A stretch of 64,000 bases of DNA from Pueraria montana var. lobata (Eukaryota > Streptophyta > Magnoliopsida > Fabales > Fabaceae). The notes beneath the pieces were generated by a model, which made no database searches, was not told the DNA's origin, and saw only the letters and a list, made by a program, of their open reading frames with translations. The stretch is from positions 78,195,608 to 78,259,607 of the forward strand of contig CM048653.1 in assembly GCA_026413185.1 (NCBI GenBank), in the 5' to 3' direction. Shown piece after piece: positions 24,604 through 35,620 of the stretch (positions are counted from its first letter, which is position 1; every line of letters begins with the position of its first letter). Position numbers and translations under genes: made by a program.

Positions 24604-26736
24604 GAATGCACCAGGGATCACGGGGCACCAAAACCCAAGAGTCTTATTTTCGAACGAAAGTTGCACAATGGGTCGAAAATGCACCACGGGACACCAAAAT
24701 TGGACCACGGGACACCTCCGACCTCAAACACTTTAAAGTGGTCCAAGCATTATGGTTTTTTATACATAAGAGTGCACCAAGGATCATGGGGCACCAAAAC
24801 CCAAAAGTCTTATTTTCGCACGAAAATTGCAAAAATGACCGAAATTTCACCACTAGCACCAAAATTAGACCACGGGACACCACGGACCTAAAAACTGAAA
24901 AGTGCTCTGAGCATGATGGGTTTTTTATGCATAAGAATGCACCAGGGATCACGGGGCACCAAAAGCCAAAAGTCTTATTTTCGCATGAAAATTGCACAAA
25001 TGGCCGAAAATGCACCACCGACACCAAAATTGGACCACGGGGAACCATGGACCACAAAACTAAAAAGATTTCTGAGCATTATTGTTTTTTATGCATAAGA
25101 ATGCACCAGGGATCACGGGGCACCAAAACCAAAAAGTCTTACATTCGCACGAAAATTGCATAATGGACCGAAAATGCTCCACAAGCACCAAAGTTGGACC
25201 ACGGGGCACGTCGGACCTCAACACTGAAAAGTGGTCTAAGCTTTATGGTTTTTATGGATAAGAATGCACCAGGGATCACGGGGCACCAAAACCCAAAATT
25301 CTTATTTTCGAACGAAAATTGCATAATGGGCCGAAAATGCACCACCGGCAGCAAAATTGGACCACGGGACACCACGAACCTCAAAATTGAAAAGTGCTTC
25401 AAGCATTACGATTTTTTATGCATAAGAATGCACCAGGCATCGCAGGGCAGCAAAACCCAAAATTCTTATTTTCGCACGAAAATTGCACAATGGGCCGAAA
25501 ATGCACCACCGGCACGAAAATTGGACCACGGGGCACCACGGACCTCAAAACTAAAAAGTGCTCCAAGAATTATGGTTTTATGCATAAGGATACACCATGG
25601 ATCACGGGGCACCAAAACCGAAAAGTCCTATTTTTGCACGGAAATTGCACAATGGGTCGAAAATGCACCACGGGCACCAAAATTGGACCGCGGGGAACGT
25701 CGGACCTCAAAACTGAAAAGTGGTTCGAGCATTATGGTTTTTTATGCATAAGAATGTGCCAGGGATCACGGGGTACCAAAACCCAAAAGTCTTATTTTCG
25801 CACGAAAATTGCACAATGGGCCGAAAATGCACCACCGGCACCAAAATTGGACCACGGAGCACCTCGGACCTCAAAAATGAAAAGTTCTCTGAACATTATG
25901 GTTGTTTATGCATAAGAATGCACTATGGATCACGGGGCACAAAAACCCAAAAGTCCTATTTTCGCACGAAAATTGCACAATGGGCCAAAAATGCTCACCG
26001 GGCACAAAAATTGGACCACGGGGCACCTCGGACCTCAAAACTGAAAAGTGTTCCGAGAATTATGGTTTTTTTATGGATAAGAATGCACCAGGGATGACGG
26101 ATTACCCAAACCCAAAAGTCTTATTTTCGCATGAAAATTGCACAAGCGGCTGAAAATGTACTACTGGAACCAAAATTGGACCACGAGTCACCTCGGACCT
26201 CAAAACTTAAAAGTGCTCTGAGCATTTTGGTTTTTTATGCACAAGAATGCACCAGGGATCACGGGGCACTAAAACCCAATAGTCTTATTTTTGCACGAAA
26301 ATTGCACAATGGGCCGAAAATGCACCACCGGTACCAAAGTTAGACCACGGGGCACCTCGGACCTCAAAACTGAAAAGTGCTCTGAGCATTATGGTATTTT
26401 ATGCATAAGAATGCACCAGGGATCACGGGCCACCAAAACTCAAAAGTCTTATTTTCGCATGAAAAATGCACAAATGCCCGAAAATGTACCACGGGCACCA
26501 AAATTGGACCACGGGCACCTAGGACATCAAAACTGAAAAGTGCTCCAAGCATTATGCTTTTTTATGCATAAGAATGCACCAGGGATCACGGGGAACCAAA
26601 ACCCAACAGTCTTATTTACGCACTAAAATTGCAAAATAAGGCCGAAAATGCACCAGCGGCACCAAAATTGGACCACGGGACACCACGGACCTCAAAACTG
26701 AAAAGTGTTCTGAGCATGATGGTTTTTTATGCATAA
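24604..26736 (+). repeat. HOR copy F1, 13-mer (about 2.13 kb)
   Basis: F1 starts at the monomer with CCAAGAGTCTTATTTTCGAA and runs to the equivalent anchor at 26737. Its second half (25.5-26.6 kb) has relatives in the 28.7-32.8 kb region, including the GGATGACGG monomer near 26.09 kb whose counterpart lies about 3,278 bp to the right (20 monomers minus 2). Confidence 0.7.
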
Positions 26737-27721
26737 GAATGCACCAGGGATCACGGGGCACCAAAACCCAAAAGTCTTATTTTCGCACGAAAGTTTCACA
26801 ATGGGCCGAAATGCACCACGGGACACCAAAATTGGACCACGGGACACCTCGGACCTCAAACACTTTAAAGTGGTCCAAGCATTATGGTTTTTTATGCATA
26901 AGAATGCACCAAGGATCACGGGGAACCGAAATCCAAAAGTCTTATTTTCGCACGAAAATTGCAAAAATGACTGAAAATGCACCACTAGCACCAAAATTAG
27001 ACCACGGGACACCACAGACCTCAAAACTGAAAAGTGCTCTGAGCATGATGGTTTTTTATGCATAAGAATGCACCAGGGATCACGGGGGCATCAAAACCCA
27101 AAAGTCTTATTTTCGCATGAAAATTGCACAAATGGCCGAAAATGCACCACTAACACCAAAATTGGACCACGGGGAACCATGGACCACAAAACTAAAAAGA
27201 TTTCTGAGTATTATTGTTTTTTATGCATAAGAATGTACCAGGGATCATGGGGCACCAAAACCCAAAACTCTTACATTCGCACGAAAATTGCACAATGTAC
27301 TGAAAATGCTCCACAGGCACCAAAATTGGACCACGGTGCACCTCGGACCTCAAAACCGAAAAGTGCTCTAAGCTTTATGGTTTTTATGGATAAGAATGCA
27401 CCAGGGATCACGGGGCACCAAAACCCAAAATTCTTATTTTCGAACGAAAATTGCACAATGGGCCGAAAATGCACCACCGGCAGCAAAATTGGACCACGGG
27501 GCACCACGGACCTCAAAACTTAAAAGTGCTTCAGGCTTTATGATTTTTTATGCATAAGAATGCACCAGGGATTGCGGGGCAGCAAAACCCAAAATTCTTA
27601 TTTTTGCACGAAAATTGCACAATGGGCCGAAATTGCACCACCAGCACCAAAATTGGACCACGGGGCACCTCGGACCTCAAAACTGAAAAGTGCTCTGAGC
27701 ATGATGGTTTTTTATGCATAA
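26737..27721 (+). repeat. HOR copy F2, 6-mer (985 bp)
   Basis: Six monomers run from the GGGCCGAAATGCACC variant to the next equivalent anchor. The unit carries the CACTTTAAAGTGGTC joint, the GACTGAAAATGCACCACTAG monomer and the CATTCGCACG monomer in the same order as F1. The copy is near-identical to F3 by eye. Confidence 0.78.
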
Positions 27722-28690
27722 GAATGCACCAGGGATCACGGGGCACCAAAACCCAAAAGTCTTATTTTCACACGAAAGTTTCACAATGGGCCGAAATGCA
27801 CCACGGGACACAAAAATTGGACCACGGGACACCTCGGACCTCAAACACTTTAAAGTGGTCCAAGCATTATGGTTTTTTATGCATAAGAATGCACCAAGGA
27901 TCACGGGGCACCAAAATCCAAAAGTCTTATTTTCGCACGAAAATTGCAAAAATGACTGAAAATGCACCACTAGCACCAAAATTAGACCACGGGACACCAC
28001 GGACCTCAAAATTGAAAAGTGCTCTGAGCATGATGGTTTTTTATGCATAAGAATGCACCAGGGATCACGGGGCACCAAAACCCAAAAGTCTTATTTTTGC
28101 ATGAAAATTGCACAAATGGCCGAAAATGCACCACTAACACCAGAATTGGACCACGGGGAACCATGGACCACAAAACTAAAAAGATTTCTGAGCATTATTG
28201 TTTTTTATGCATAAGAATGTACCAGGGATCATGGGGCACCAAAACCCAAAACTCTTACATTCGCACGAAAATTGCACAATGTACTGAAAATGCTCCACAG
28301 GCACCAAAATTGGACCACGGTGCACCTCGGACCTCAAAACTGAAAAGTGCTCTAAGCTTTATGGTTTTTATGGATAAGAATGCACCAGGGATCACAGGGC
28401 ACCAAAACCCAAAATTCTTATTTTCGAACGAAAATTGCACAATGGGCCGAAAATGCACCACTGGTAGCAAAATTGGACCACGGGGCACCACGGACCTCAA
28501 AACTTAAAAGTGCTTCAAGCTTTACGATTTTTTATGCATAAGAGTGCACCAGGGATTGCGGGGTAGCAAAACCCAAAATTCTTATTTTCGCACGAAAATT
28601 GCACAATGGGCCGAAATTGCACCACCAGCACCAAAATTGGACCACGGGGCACCTCGGACCTCAAAACTGAAAAGTTCTCTGAACATTATG
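27722..28690 (+). repeat. HOR copy F3, 6-mer (about 985 bp)
   Basis: F3 repeats F2 with few substitutions, among them ATTTTCACACG for ATTTTCGCACG near 27.77 kb. It ends at about 28.68 kb, where AAAAGTTCTCTGAACATT replaces the AAAAGTGCTCTGAGCATG seen at the F2/F3 junction and the array switches to a monomer related to 25.88 kb. Confidence 0.76.
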
Positions 28691-30300
28691 GTTTTTTATG
28701 CATAAGAATGCACCATGGATCTCGGGGCACCAAAACCCAAAAGTCCTATTTTCGCACGAAAATTGCACAATGGGCTGAAGATCCACCACGGGAACCAAAA
28801 TTGGACCATGGGGCATGTCGGACCTCAAAACTGAAAAGTTCTCCAGGCATTATGGTTATTTATGCATAAGAATGCACTAGGGTTCACGGCACACCAAAAC
28901 CCCAAAGTCTTATTTTCCCATGAAAATTGCATAATGGGCCGAAAATGCACCACGGACACCAAAATTGGACCACGGGGCATCTCGGACCTCAAAACTGAAT
29001 AGTGCTATAAGCATTATGGTTTTTTATGCATAAGAATGCACTAGGGTTCACGGCGCACCAAAACCCCAAAGTCTTATTTTCCCATGAAAATTGCATAATG
29101 GGCCGAAAATGCACCACGGACACCAAAATTGGACCACGGGGCACCTCGGACCTCAAAACTGAATAGTGCTATAAGCATTATGGTTTTTTATGCATAAGAA
29201 TGCACCAGGGGTCATGGGGCACCAAAACCCAAAAGTCTTATTTTGGCACGAAAATTGCACAATGGGCCGAAAATGCACCACGGGCACAAAAATTGGACCA
29301 CGGGGCACCTCGGACCTCAAAACTGAAAAGTGCTCCGAGAATTATGGTTTTTTTATGGATAAGAATGCACCAGGGATGACGGTTTACCCAAACCCAAAAG
29401 TCTTACTTTCGCATGAAAAATTGCACAAACGGCTGAAAATGTACCACTGGAACCAAAATTGGACCACGAGTCACCCCGGACTTCAAAACTTAAAAGTGCT
29501 CCGAGCATTTTGGTTTTTTATGCACAAGAATGCACCAGGGATCACAGGGCACCAAAACCCAATAGTCTTATTTTTGCACGAAAATTGCACAATGGGCCAA
29601 AAATGCACCACCGGTACCAAAGTTAGACCACGGGGCACCTCAGACCTCAAAATTGAGAAGTGCTCTGAGCATTATGGTATTTTATGCATAAGAATGCACC
29701 AGGGATCATGGGGCACCCAAACCCAAAAGTATTATTTTCGCATGAAAATTGCACAAATGGTCGAAAATGCACCACCGGCACCTAAATTGGACCACGGGGC
29801 TCCACGGACCTCAAAACTGAAAAGTGCTCCAAGAATTATGGTTTTTTATGCATAAGAATCCACCAGGGATCACGGGGCACCAAAACCCAAAAGTTTTATT
29901 TTCGCACGAAAATTGCACAATGGGCCGAAAATGCACCACGGGCACCAAAATTGGACCATGGGGCACCTTGGACCTCAAAACTGAAAAGTGCTCCGAAGCA
30001 TTATGGTATTTTATGCATAAGAATGCACCAGGGATCATGGGGCACCTAAACCCAAAAGTGTTACTTTCGCATGAAAAATGCATAAATGCCGAAAAATGCA
30101 CCGCCAGCACCAAAATTGGACAACGGGGCACCACGGTCCTCAAAACTAAAAATTGCTTCAAGCATTATGGTTTTTTATGCAAAGAATGCACTAGGGATCA
30201 TGGGTCACCAAAACCCAAAAGTCCTATTTTCGCACGAAAATTGTACAATGGGCCGAAAATGCGCCACGGGCACCAAAATTGGACCACAGGGCACGTCGGA
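28690..30300 (+). repeat. Diverged monomers between two HOR blocks
   Basis: About ten monomers, all C-type except one TTTTGGCACG monomer near 29.23 kb. Part of this stretch (29.2-29.8 kb) matches 25.9-26.5 kb in order. It contains the fresh single-monomer duplication listed separately. Confidence 0.6.
28870..29197 (+). repeat. Fresh tandem duplication of one 164-bp monomer
   Basis: The two monomers 28870-29033 and 29034-29197 share several private marks (ACTAGGGTTCACGGC, ACCCCAAAGTC, TTTTCCCATG, ACTGAATAGTGCTATAAGC). I count two substitutions between them, CGGCAC/CGGCGC and GGGCAT/GGGCAC. This is a recent one-monomer duplication inside an otherwise diverged stretch. Confidence 0.9.
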
Positions 30301-31319
30301 CCTCAAAACTGAAAAGTTCTCCGAGTATTATGGTTTTTTATGCATAGGAATGCACAAAGGATCATGGGGCACCAAAACCCAAAATTCTTATTTTCGTATG
30401 AAAATTGCACAAATGGCCGAAAATGCACAATCGACACCAAAATTGGACCACGGGGCACGACGGACCTCCAAACTGAAAAGAGTTCTATGCATTATGGTTT
30501 TTTATGCATAACAATCCACCAGGGATCCCGAGGCACCAAAACCCAAAACTCTTATTTTCGCACGAAAATTGCACAATGGACCGAAAATGCAGCAGGGCAC
30601 CAAAATTTGACCTCGGGGCACCTCAGTCCTCAAAACTGAAAAGTGCTCCAAGCATTATGGTTTTTTATGCATAAGAATGCACCAGGGATCATGGGGCACC
30701 AAAACCCAAAAGTCTTATTTTTGCACAAAAATTGCACAATGGGCCGAAAATGCACAACGGGCACCAAAATTGGACCACGGTGCACCTCGGACCTCAAAAC
30801 TGAAAAGTGCTCCGAGTATTATGGTTTTTTATGCATAAGAATGCACCAGGGATCACGGGGCACCAAAACCCAAAAGTCTTATTTTCGCACGAAAATGGCA
30901 CAATGGGCCGAAAATGCACTTCGGGCACCAAAATTTGACCACGGGGAACCTCGGACCTCAAAACTGAAAAGTACTCCAAAGCATTATGGTATATTATTTA
31001 TAATAATGCACCAGGGATCACGGGGAACCAAAAGCCAAAAGTCTTATTTTCGCACGAAAATTGCACAAAAGGCCGAAAATGCACCACCGGCACCAAAATT
31101 GGAACACGGGGCACCACGGACCGCAAAACTAAAAAGTGCTCCAAGAATTTTGGTTTTATGCATAAGAATACACCATGGATCACGGGGCACCAAAACCGAA
31201 AAGTCCTATTTTTGCACGGGAATTGCACAATGGGTCGAAAATGCACCACGGGCACCAAAATTGGACCGCGAGGAACGTCGGACCTCAAAACTGAAAAGTG
31301 CTTCGAGCATTATGGTTTT

Positions 31320-31329
31320 TTATGCATAA
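31320..31329. other. Conserved palindrome TTATGCATAA (one per monomer)
   Basis: This perfect 10-bp palindrome is shown in the exemplar monomer and recurs about every 164 bp. Common variants are TTATGTATAA, TTACGCATAA, TTATTCATAA and TTATGGATAA. It contains ATGCAT, so an enzyme cutting that hexamer should give a 164-bp ladder. Its ATG and TAA also create the start and stop of the spurious open frames in this array. A protein-binding role is possible but nothing in the sequence proves it. Confidence 0.9.
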
Positions 31330-31372
31330 GAATGCACCAGGGATCACGGGGTACCAAAACCCAAAAGTCTTA

Positions 31373-31386
31373 TTTTCGCACGAAAA
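31373..31386. other. Conserved dyad TTTTCG-CA-CGAAAA (one per C-type monomer)
   Basis: Two 6-bp arms, TTTTCG and CGAAAA, are separated by CA. The motif is shown in the exemplar and present in most monomers of the 6.5-33.2 and 37.9-64 kb regions. In G-type monomers the left arm reads TTTTGG, which breaks the dyad. It sits about 53 bp after the TTATGCATAA palindrome. It shares TTCG and a following A with the mammalian CENP-B box pattern but lacks that box's CGGG, so no CENP-B call is made. Confidence 0.85.
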
Positions 31387-31438
31387 TTGCACAATGGGCC
31401 GAAAATGCACCACCGGCACCAAAATTGGACCACGGGGC
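31382..31438 (+). repeat. Three 19-bp sub-repeats inside the monomer
   Basis: Monomer positions 99-117, 118-136 and 137-155 are imperfect direct repeats of a 19-bp unit with the pattern (G/C)AAAATTG-C/G-ACCACGGGGC: GAAAATTGCACAATGGGCC, GAAAATGCACCACGGGCAC (consensus) and CAAAATTGGACCACGGGGC. The A4 tracts start exactly 19 bp apart. Loss or gain of one sub-repeat explains the about 144-bp monomers near 6.22, 9.47, 13.82, 14.71, 18.73 and 19.95 kb and the lengthened ones at 10.76 and 35.62 kb. I infer that this half of the monomer grew by tandem amplification of a short unit. Confidence 0.75.
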
Positions 31439-32853
31439 ACCTCGGACCTCAAAACTGAAAAGTTCTCTGAACATTATGGTTTTTTATACATAAGAATACA
31501 CCATGGATCACGGGGCACCAAAACCCAAAAGTCCTATTTTCGCACGAAAATTGCACAATGGGCCGAAAATGCACCACGGGCACCAAAATTGGACCATGGG
31601 GCATGTCAGACCTCAAAACTGAAAAGTTCTCTCGGTATTATGGTTATTTATGCATAAGAATGCACCAGGGTTCACGGCGCACCAAAACCCCAAAGTCTTA
31701 TTTTCCCACGAAAATTGCACAATGGGCCGAAAATGCACCACGGGCACCAAAATTAGACCACGGGGCACCTCGGACCTCACAACTGAAAAGTTCTCCGAGT
31801 ATTATGGTTTTTTATGCATAGCAATGCACCAAGGATCACAGGGCACCAAAACCCACAATTCTTATTTTCGTATGAAAATTGCACAAATGGCCGAAAATGC
31901 CCAATCGACACCAAAATTAGACCACGGGGCACGACGGACCTCCAAACTGAAAAGAGTTCTAAGCATTATGGTTTTTATGCATAACAATCCACCAGGGATC
32001 CCGAGGCACCAAAACCCAAAAGTCTTATTTTTGCACGAAAATTGCACAATGGACCGAAAATGCAGCAGGGCACTAAAATTTGACCTCGGGGCACCTCAGT
32101 CCTCAAAACTGAAAAGTGCTCCAAGCATTATGGTTTTTTATGCATAAGAATGCACCAGGGATCATGGGGCACCAAAACCCAAAAGTCTTATTTTTGCACG
32201 AAAATTGCACAATGGGCCGAAAATGCACAACGGGCACCAAAATTGGACCACAGTGCACCTCGGACCTCAAAACTGAAAAGTACTCCGAGTATTATGGTTT
32301 TTTATGCATAAGAATGCACCAGGGATCACGGGGCACCAAAACCCAAAAGTCTTATTTTCGCACGAAAATGACACAATGGGCCGAAAATGCACTTCGGGCA
32401 CCAAAATTGGACCACAGGGAACCTCGGACCTCAAAACTAAAAAGTGCTCCAAAGGATTATGGCATATTATTTATAAGAATGCACCAGGGATCACGGGGCA
32501 CCAAAACCCAAAAGTCTTATTTTCGCACGAAAATTGCACAAATGGCCGAAAATGCACCACCAGCACCAAAATTGGACCACGGGGCACCACGGACCTCAAA
32601 ACTAAAAAGTGCTCCAAGAATTATGGTTTTATGCATAAGAATACACCATGGATCACGGGGCACCAAAACCCAAAAGTCCTATTTTTGCACGGAAATTGCA
32701 CAATGGGTCGAAAATGCACCACGAGCACCAAAATTGGACCGCGGGGCACGTCGGACCTCAAAACTGAAAAGTGCTTCGAGCATTATGGTTTTTTATGCAT
32801 AAGAATGCGCCAGGGATCACGGGGTACCAAAACCCAAAAGTCTTATTTTCGCA

Positions 32854-33240
32854 TTAAAATTGCACAAATGGCCAAAAATGCATCACCGATACCAAAATTG
32901 GACCACGGGGCACCATGGACCTCCAAACTGAAAAGAGTTTTGAGCATTATGGTTTTTTGTGCATAAGAATGCACCAGGGATCACTCGGCACCAAAATCCA
33001 AAAGTCTTATTTTCGCACCAAAAATGTACAATGTGCCGAAAATGCACCACGGGAACCAAAATTGGACCACGGGGCACCTCGGACCTCAAAACTGAAAAGT
33101 GCTATGAAGTATTATGGTATATTATGAATAAGAATGCACCAGGGATCACATGGCACCAAAACCCAAAAGTCTTACTTTCGTGCGAAAATTGTACAATGGG
33201 CCAAAAATGCACCACCGGCACCAGAATTGGACTCAAAACT
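32854..33240 (+). repeat. Two to three monomers left of the inversion
   Basis: C-type monomers in normal orientation. The last one is cut short: it runs to AGAATTGGACTCAAAACT, where GGAC is joined to CTCAAAACT with the CACGGGGCACC block missing, and then meets the inverted segment in an A-rich joint. Confidence 0.7.
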
Positions 33241-33512
33241 AAAAAACCATGGTCCCCGTTTTGAGGTCCGTGGTGCATTTTTGGCCCATTGTGCAATTTT
33301 GTTGCCAAAATAAGGCTTTTCGGTTTTGGTGCCCCGTGATTCCTTTTGCATTCTTATGCATAAAAACCATAATGCTCATAGCACTTTTAGGTTTTCAGGT
33401 CCGTGGTGCCCCGTGGTCCAATTTTGGTGCCCGTGGTGCATTTTCGGCACATGGTGCAATTTTCGTGCCAAAATAAGACTTTTGCGTTTTGGGGCCCCGT
33501 GATCCTTGGGAC
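33241..33512 (-). repeat. Inverted satellite segment, about 1.6 monomers
   Basis: Read on the minus strand, this stretch is ordinary monomer sequence: CCCAAGGATCACGGGG, then TTATTTTGGCACGAAAATTG, GCACCATGTGCCG, TTATGGTTTTTATGCATAAG and GGACCTCAAAAC in the correct order. On the + strand it shows CGTGCCAAAATAAGAC and TTCTTATGCATAA. It is the only orientation switch I found. The left breakpoint falls in an A run (AACTAAAAAACCATGG) with a few scrambled bases (GGTCCCC) just inside. The right breakpoint is at about 33510, between GTGATCCTTGGG and ACAGCAAAATTGG. Both monomer pieces inside are G-type, like the array to the right and unlike the C-type array to the left. Confidence 0.93.
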
Positions 33513-35620
33513 AGCAAAATTGGACCACTGGACACCACGGACCTCAAAAATGAAAAGTGCTCAAAGCATTAGGGTTTTTTTAGGGATAAGGATGCACCAG
33601 GGATCGCGGGGCACCAAAACCCAAAACTCTTACTTTGGCACGAAAATTGCACCATTTGCCGAAAATGCACCACGGGTTCCAAAATTGGACCACGGGGAAC
33701 CATGGACCTCAAAACTGAAAAGTGGTCGAAGCATTATGGTTTTTTATGCATAAAAATGCTCCATGGATCATGGGGCACAGAAACCCAAAAGTCTTATTTT
33801 TGCACGAAAATTGCATAATAGGCCGAAAATGCACCACGGGCACCAAAATTGAACCACGGGGCACCACGTACCTCAAAATTGAAAAGTGCTTAGAGAATTA
33901 TGGTTTTTTATGCATTAGGATGCACCAAGGATCACAGGGTACCAAAATCCAAAAGTCTTATTTTGGAATGAAAATTGACCCATGTGCCGAAAATGCACCA
34001 CAGGCACCAAAGTTGGATCACGGGGCACCATGGACCTCAAAATTGAAAAGTGTTGCGAGCATGATGGTTTTTTATTCATAAGAATGCACCAGGGATAACG
34101 TGGCATGAAAACCCAAAAGTCTGATTTTGGCATGAAAATTGCACCATATGCCACAAAGACACCAATGGGCACCAAAATTGGACCACTGGACACCACGGAC
34201 CTCAAAACCTAAAAGTGATCCGAGCATGATGGGTTTTTATGCATAAGAATGCACTAGGGATAACAGGGCACCAAAAACCAAAAGTCTTATTTTGGCACGA
34301 AAATTAAACCATGTGGTGAAAAATGCACCACGAGCATCAAAATTAGAACACGGGGCACCACGGACCTCAAAACTGAAAAGTGCTCTGAGCATTATGGTTT
34401 TTTATGCATAAGAATGCACCAGGGATCACGGGGCACCAAAACCCAAAAGTCTTATTTTGGGACGAAAATTAAGGCATGTACCGAAATGCACCACGAGCAC
34501 CAAAATTGAACCACGGGGCACCACGGACCTCAAAATTGAAAAGTGCTCCGAGCATTATGGTTTTTTATGCATAAGAATGCACCAGGGATCACGAGGCACC
34601 AAAACCCAAAAGTCTTATTTTGGCACTAAAATTGGACCATGTACCGAAAATGCACCACGGGCACCAAAAATGGACCACGGGGCACCACGGACCTCAAAAC
34701 TGAAAAGTGCTTAGAGCATTATGGTATTTTATGCATAAGAATGCTCAAGGGATCAATGGGCACCAAAACCCAAAAGTCTTATTTTGGCACAAAAATTAGA
34801 CCATGTGCCGAAAATCGACCACGGGCACCAAAAATGGACCACGGGACACCACGAACCTCAAAACTGAAAAGTGCTCCGAGCATAATGGTTTTTTATGCAT
34901 AAGAATGCACCACGGATCACAGGGAACCAAAACCCAAAAGTCTTATTTTGGCACGAAAATTACACCATTGTGGAAAATGCACCACGGGCACCAAATTTGG
35001 ACCACGGGACACTACGTACCTCAAAACCAAAAAGTGCTCCGAGTAAGATGGTTTTTTATGCATAAGAATGAACCAGGGATAACGGGGCACCAAAACCCAA
35101 AAGTCAGATTTTGGCACGAAAATTGCACCATTTGCCAAAAAAGCACCACGGGGTTCAAAAATTGGACCACTGGACACCACGGACCTTAAAACCTAAAAGT
35201 GTTCCGAGCATGATGGTTTTTTATGCATAAGAATGCAATAGGGATAACGGAGAAACAAAAATCAAAAGTCTTATATTGGCACGAAAATAAAACCACGTGG
35301 CAAAAAATGCACCACGAGCACCAAAATTGGACCACGGGGCACCAGGGACCTCAAAACTGAAAAGTGCTCTGAGCATTATGGTTTTTTTGTGCATAAGAAT
35401 GAACCAGGGATCACGGGGAACCAAAACCCAAAAGTCTTATTTTGGCACGAAACTTAAGCCATGTGCCGAAATGCACCATCGGCACCAAAATTAGACCACG
35501 GGGCACCACGGACCTCAAAACTAAAAAGTGCTCCGAGAATTATGGTTTTTTATGCATAAGAATGCACTAGGGATAACGGGGCACCAAAACCCAAAAGTCT
35601 TATTTTGGCACTAAAATTGG

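Larger units (their letters stand above)
24600..28690 (+). repeat. 13-mer HOR followed by two 6-mer derivatives
   Basis: The joint CTCAAACACTTTAAAGTGGT, an insertion variant of CTCAAAACTGAAAAGTGCT, lies at 24724, 26855 and 27840. Spacings are 2,131 bp (13 monomers minus 1) and 985 bp (6 monomers plus 1). A second mark, the CTTACATTCGCACG monomer near 25.14, 27.27 and 28.26 kb, gives 2,132 and 984 bp. The first copy holds an extra seven monomers (about 25.5-26.6 kb) that are absent from the next two. Some of these resemble the 9-mer block at 30.3-32.85 kb, for example a monomer with TATGGTTTTATGCATAAGGA and ACACCATGGATCACGG. Confidence 0.8.
31284..31447 (+). repeat. Exemplar 164-bp monomer close to consensus
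   Basis: This monomer is a convenient reference; position 1 is the C of CTCAAAACTG and the next monomer starts at 31448. Landmarks by monomer position: CTCAAAACTGAAAAGTG at 1-17, a T6 run at 33-38, the perfect 10-bp palindrome TTATGCATAA at 37-46, CACGGGG-type block at 62-72, AAAACCCAAAAGTC at 73-86, the dyad TTTTCG-CA-CGAAAA at 90-103, three 19-bp A-rich sub-repeats at 99-155, and a second CACGGGGCACC at 148-158. It differs from my consensus by eye at only a few bases (CTTCGAGC, GGGGTACC, CCACCGGCACC). All monomer positions quoted in other entries use this numbering. Confidence 0.93.
30300..32853 (+). repeat. 1,473-bp 9-mer HOR block, 1.7 copies
   Basis: Marks repeat at an offset of 1,473 bp, three short of nine monomers: GGATCCCGAGGCACC near 30.53 and 32.00 kb, CAGCAGGGCAC(C/T)AAAATTTGAC near 30.59 and 32.06 kb, ATGGCACAATGG/ATGACACAATGG near 30.89 and 32.37 kb, and TGGTTTTATGCATAAGAATA near 31.15 and 32.62 kb. 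The first copy is about 30300-31772. The second runs 31773 to about 32853, where it diverges. Confidence 0.8.

Noticed and set aside
31373..31390. CENP-B box
   Set aside because: TTCGCACGAAAATTG fits the TTCG and central A of the mammalian box pattern but has ATTG where CGGG is required, so the match is incomplete.
29190..32966. The longest open frames, up to about 228 residues, on the + strand
   Set aside because: They read through satellite monomers in shifting frames and repeat the same peptide words (MHKNAPGITGHQNPKV, KCTTGTKIGPRGT). They begin and end at the TTATGCATAA palindrome or at local indels, with no promoter or domain. They are by-products of the repeat.
33241..33512. Inverted terminal repeat or foldback transposon
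   Set aside because: The inverted piece is ordinary monomer sequence with no flanking duplication or element body. It is best read as a rearrangement of the satellite.
33249..33753. Open frames of unusual composition on the + strand (VPVLRSVVHFWPIVQF type)
   Set aside because: Their peptides look like the minus-strand products elsewhere in the window because this stretch is an inverted piece of the same satellite. They are not genes.
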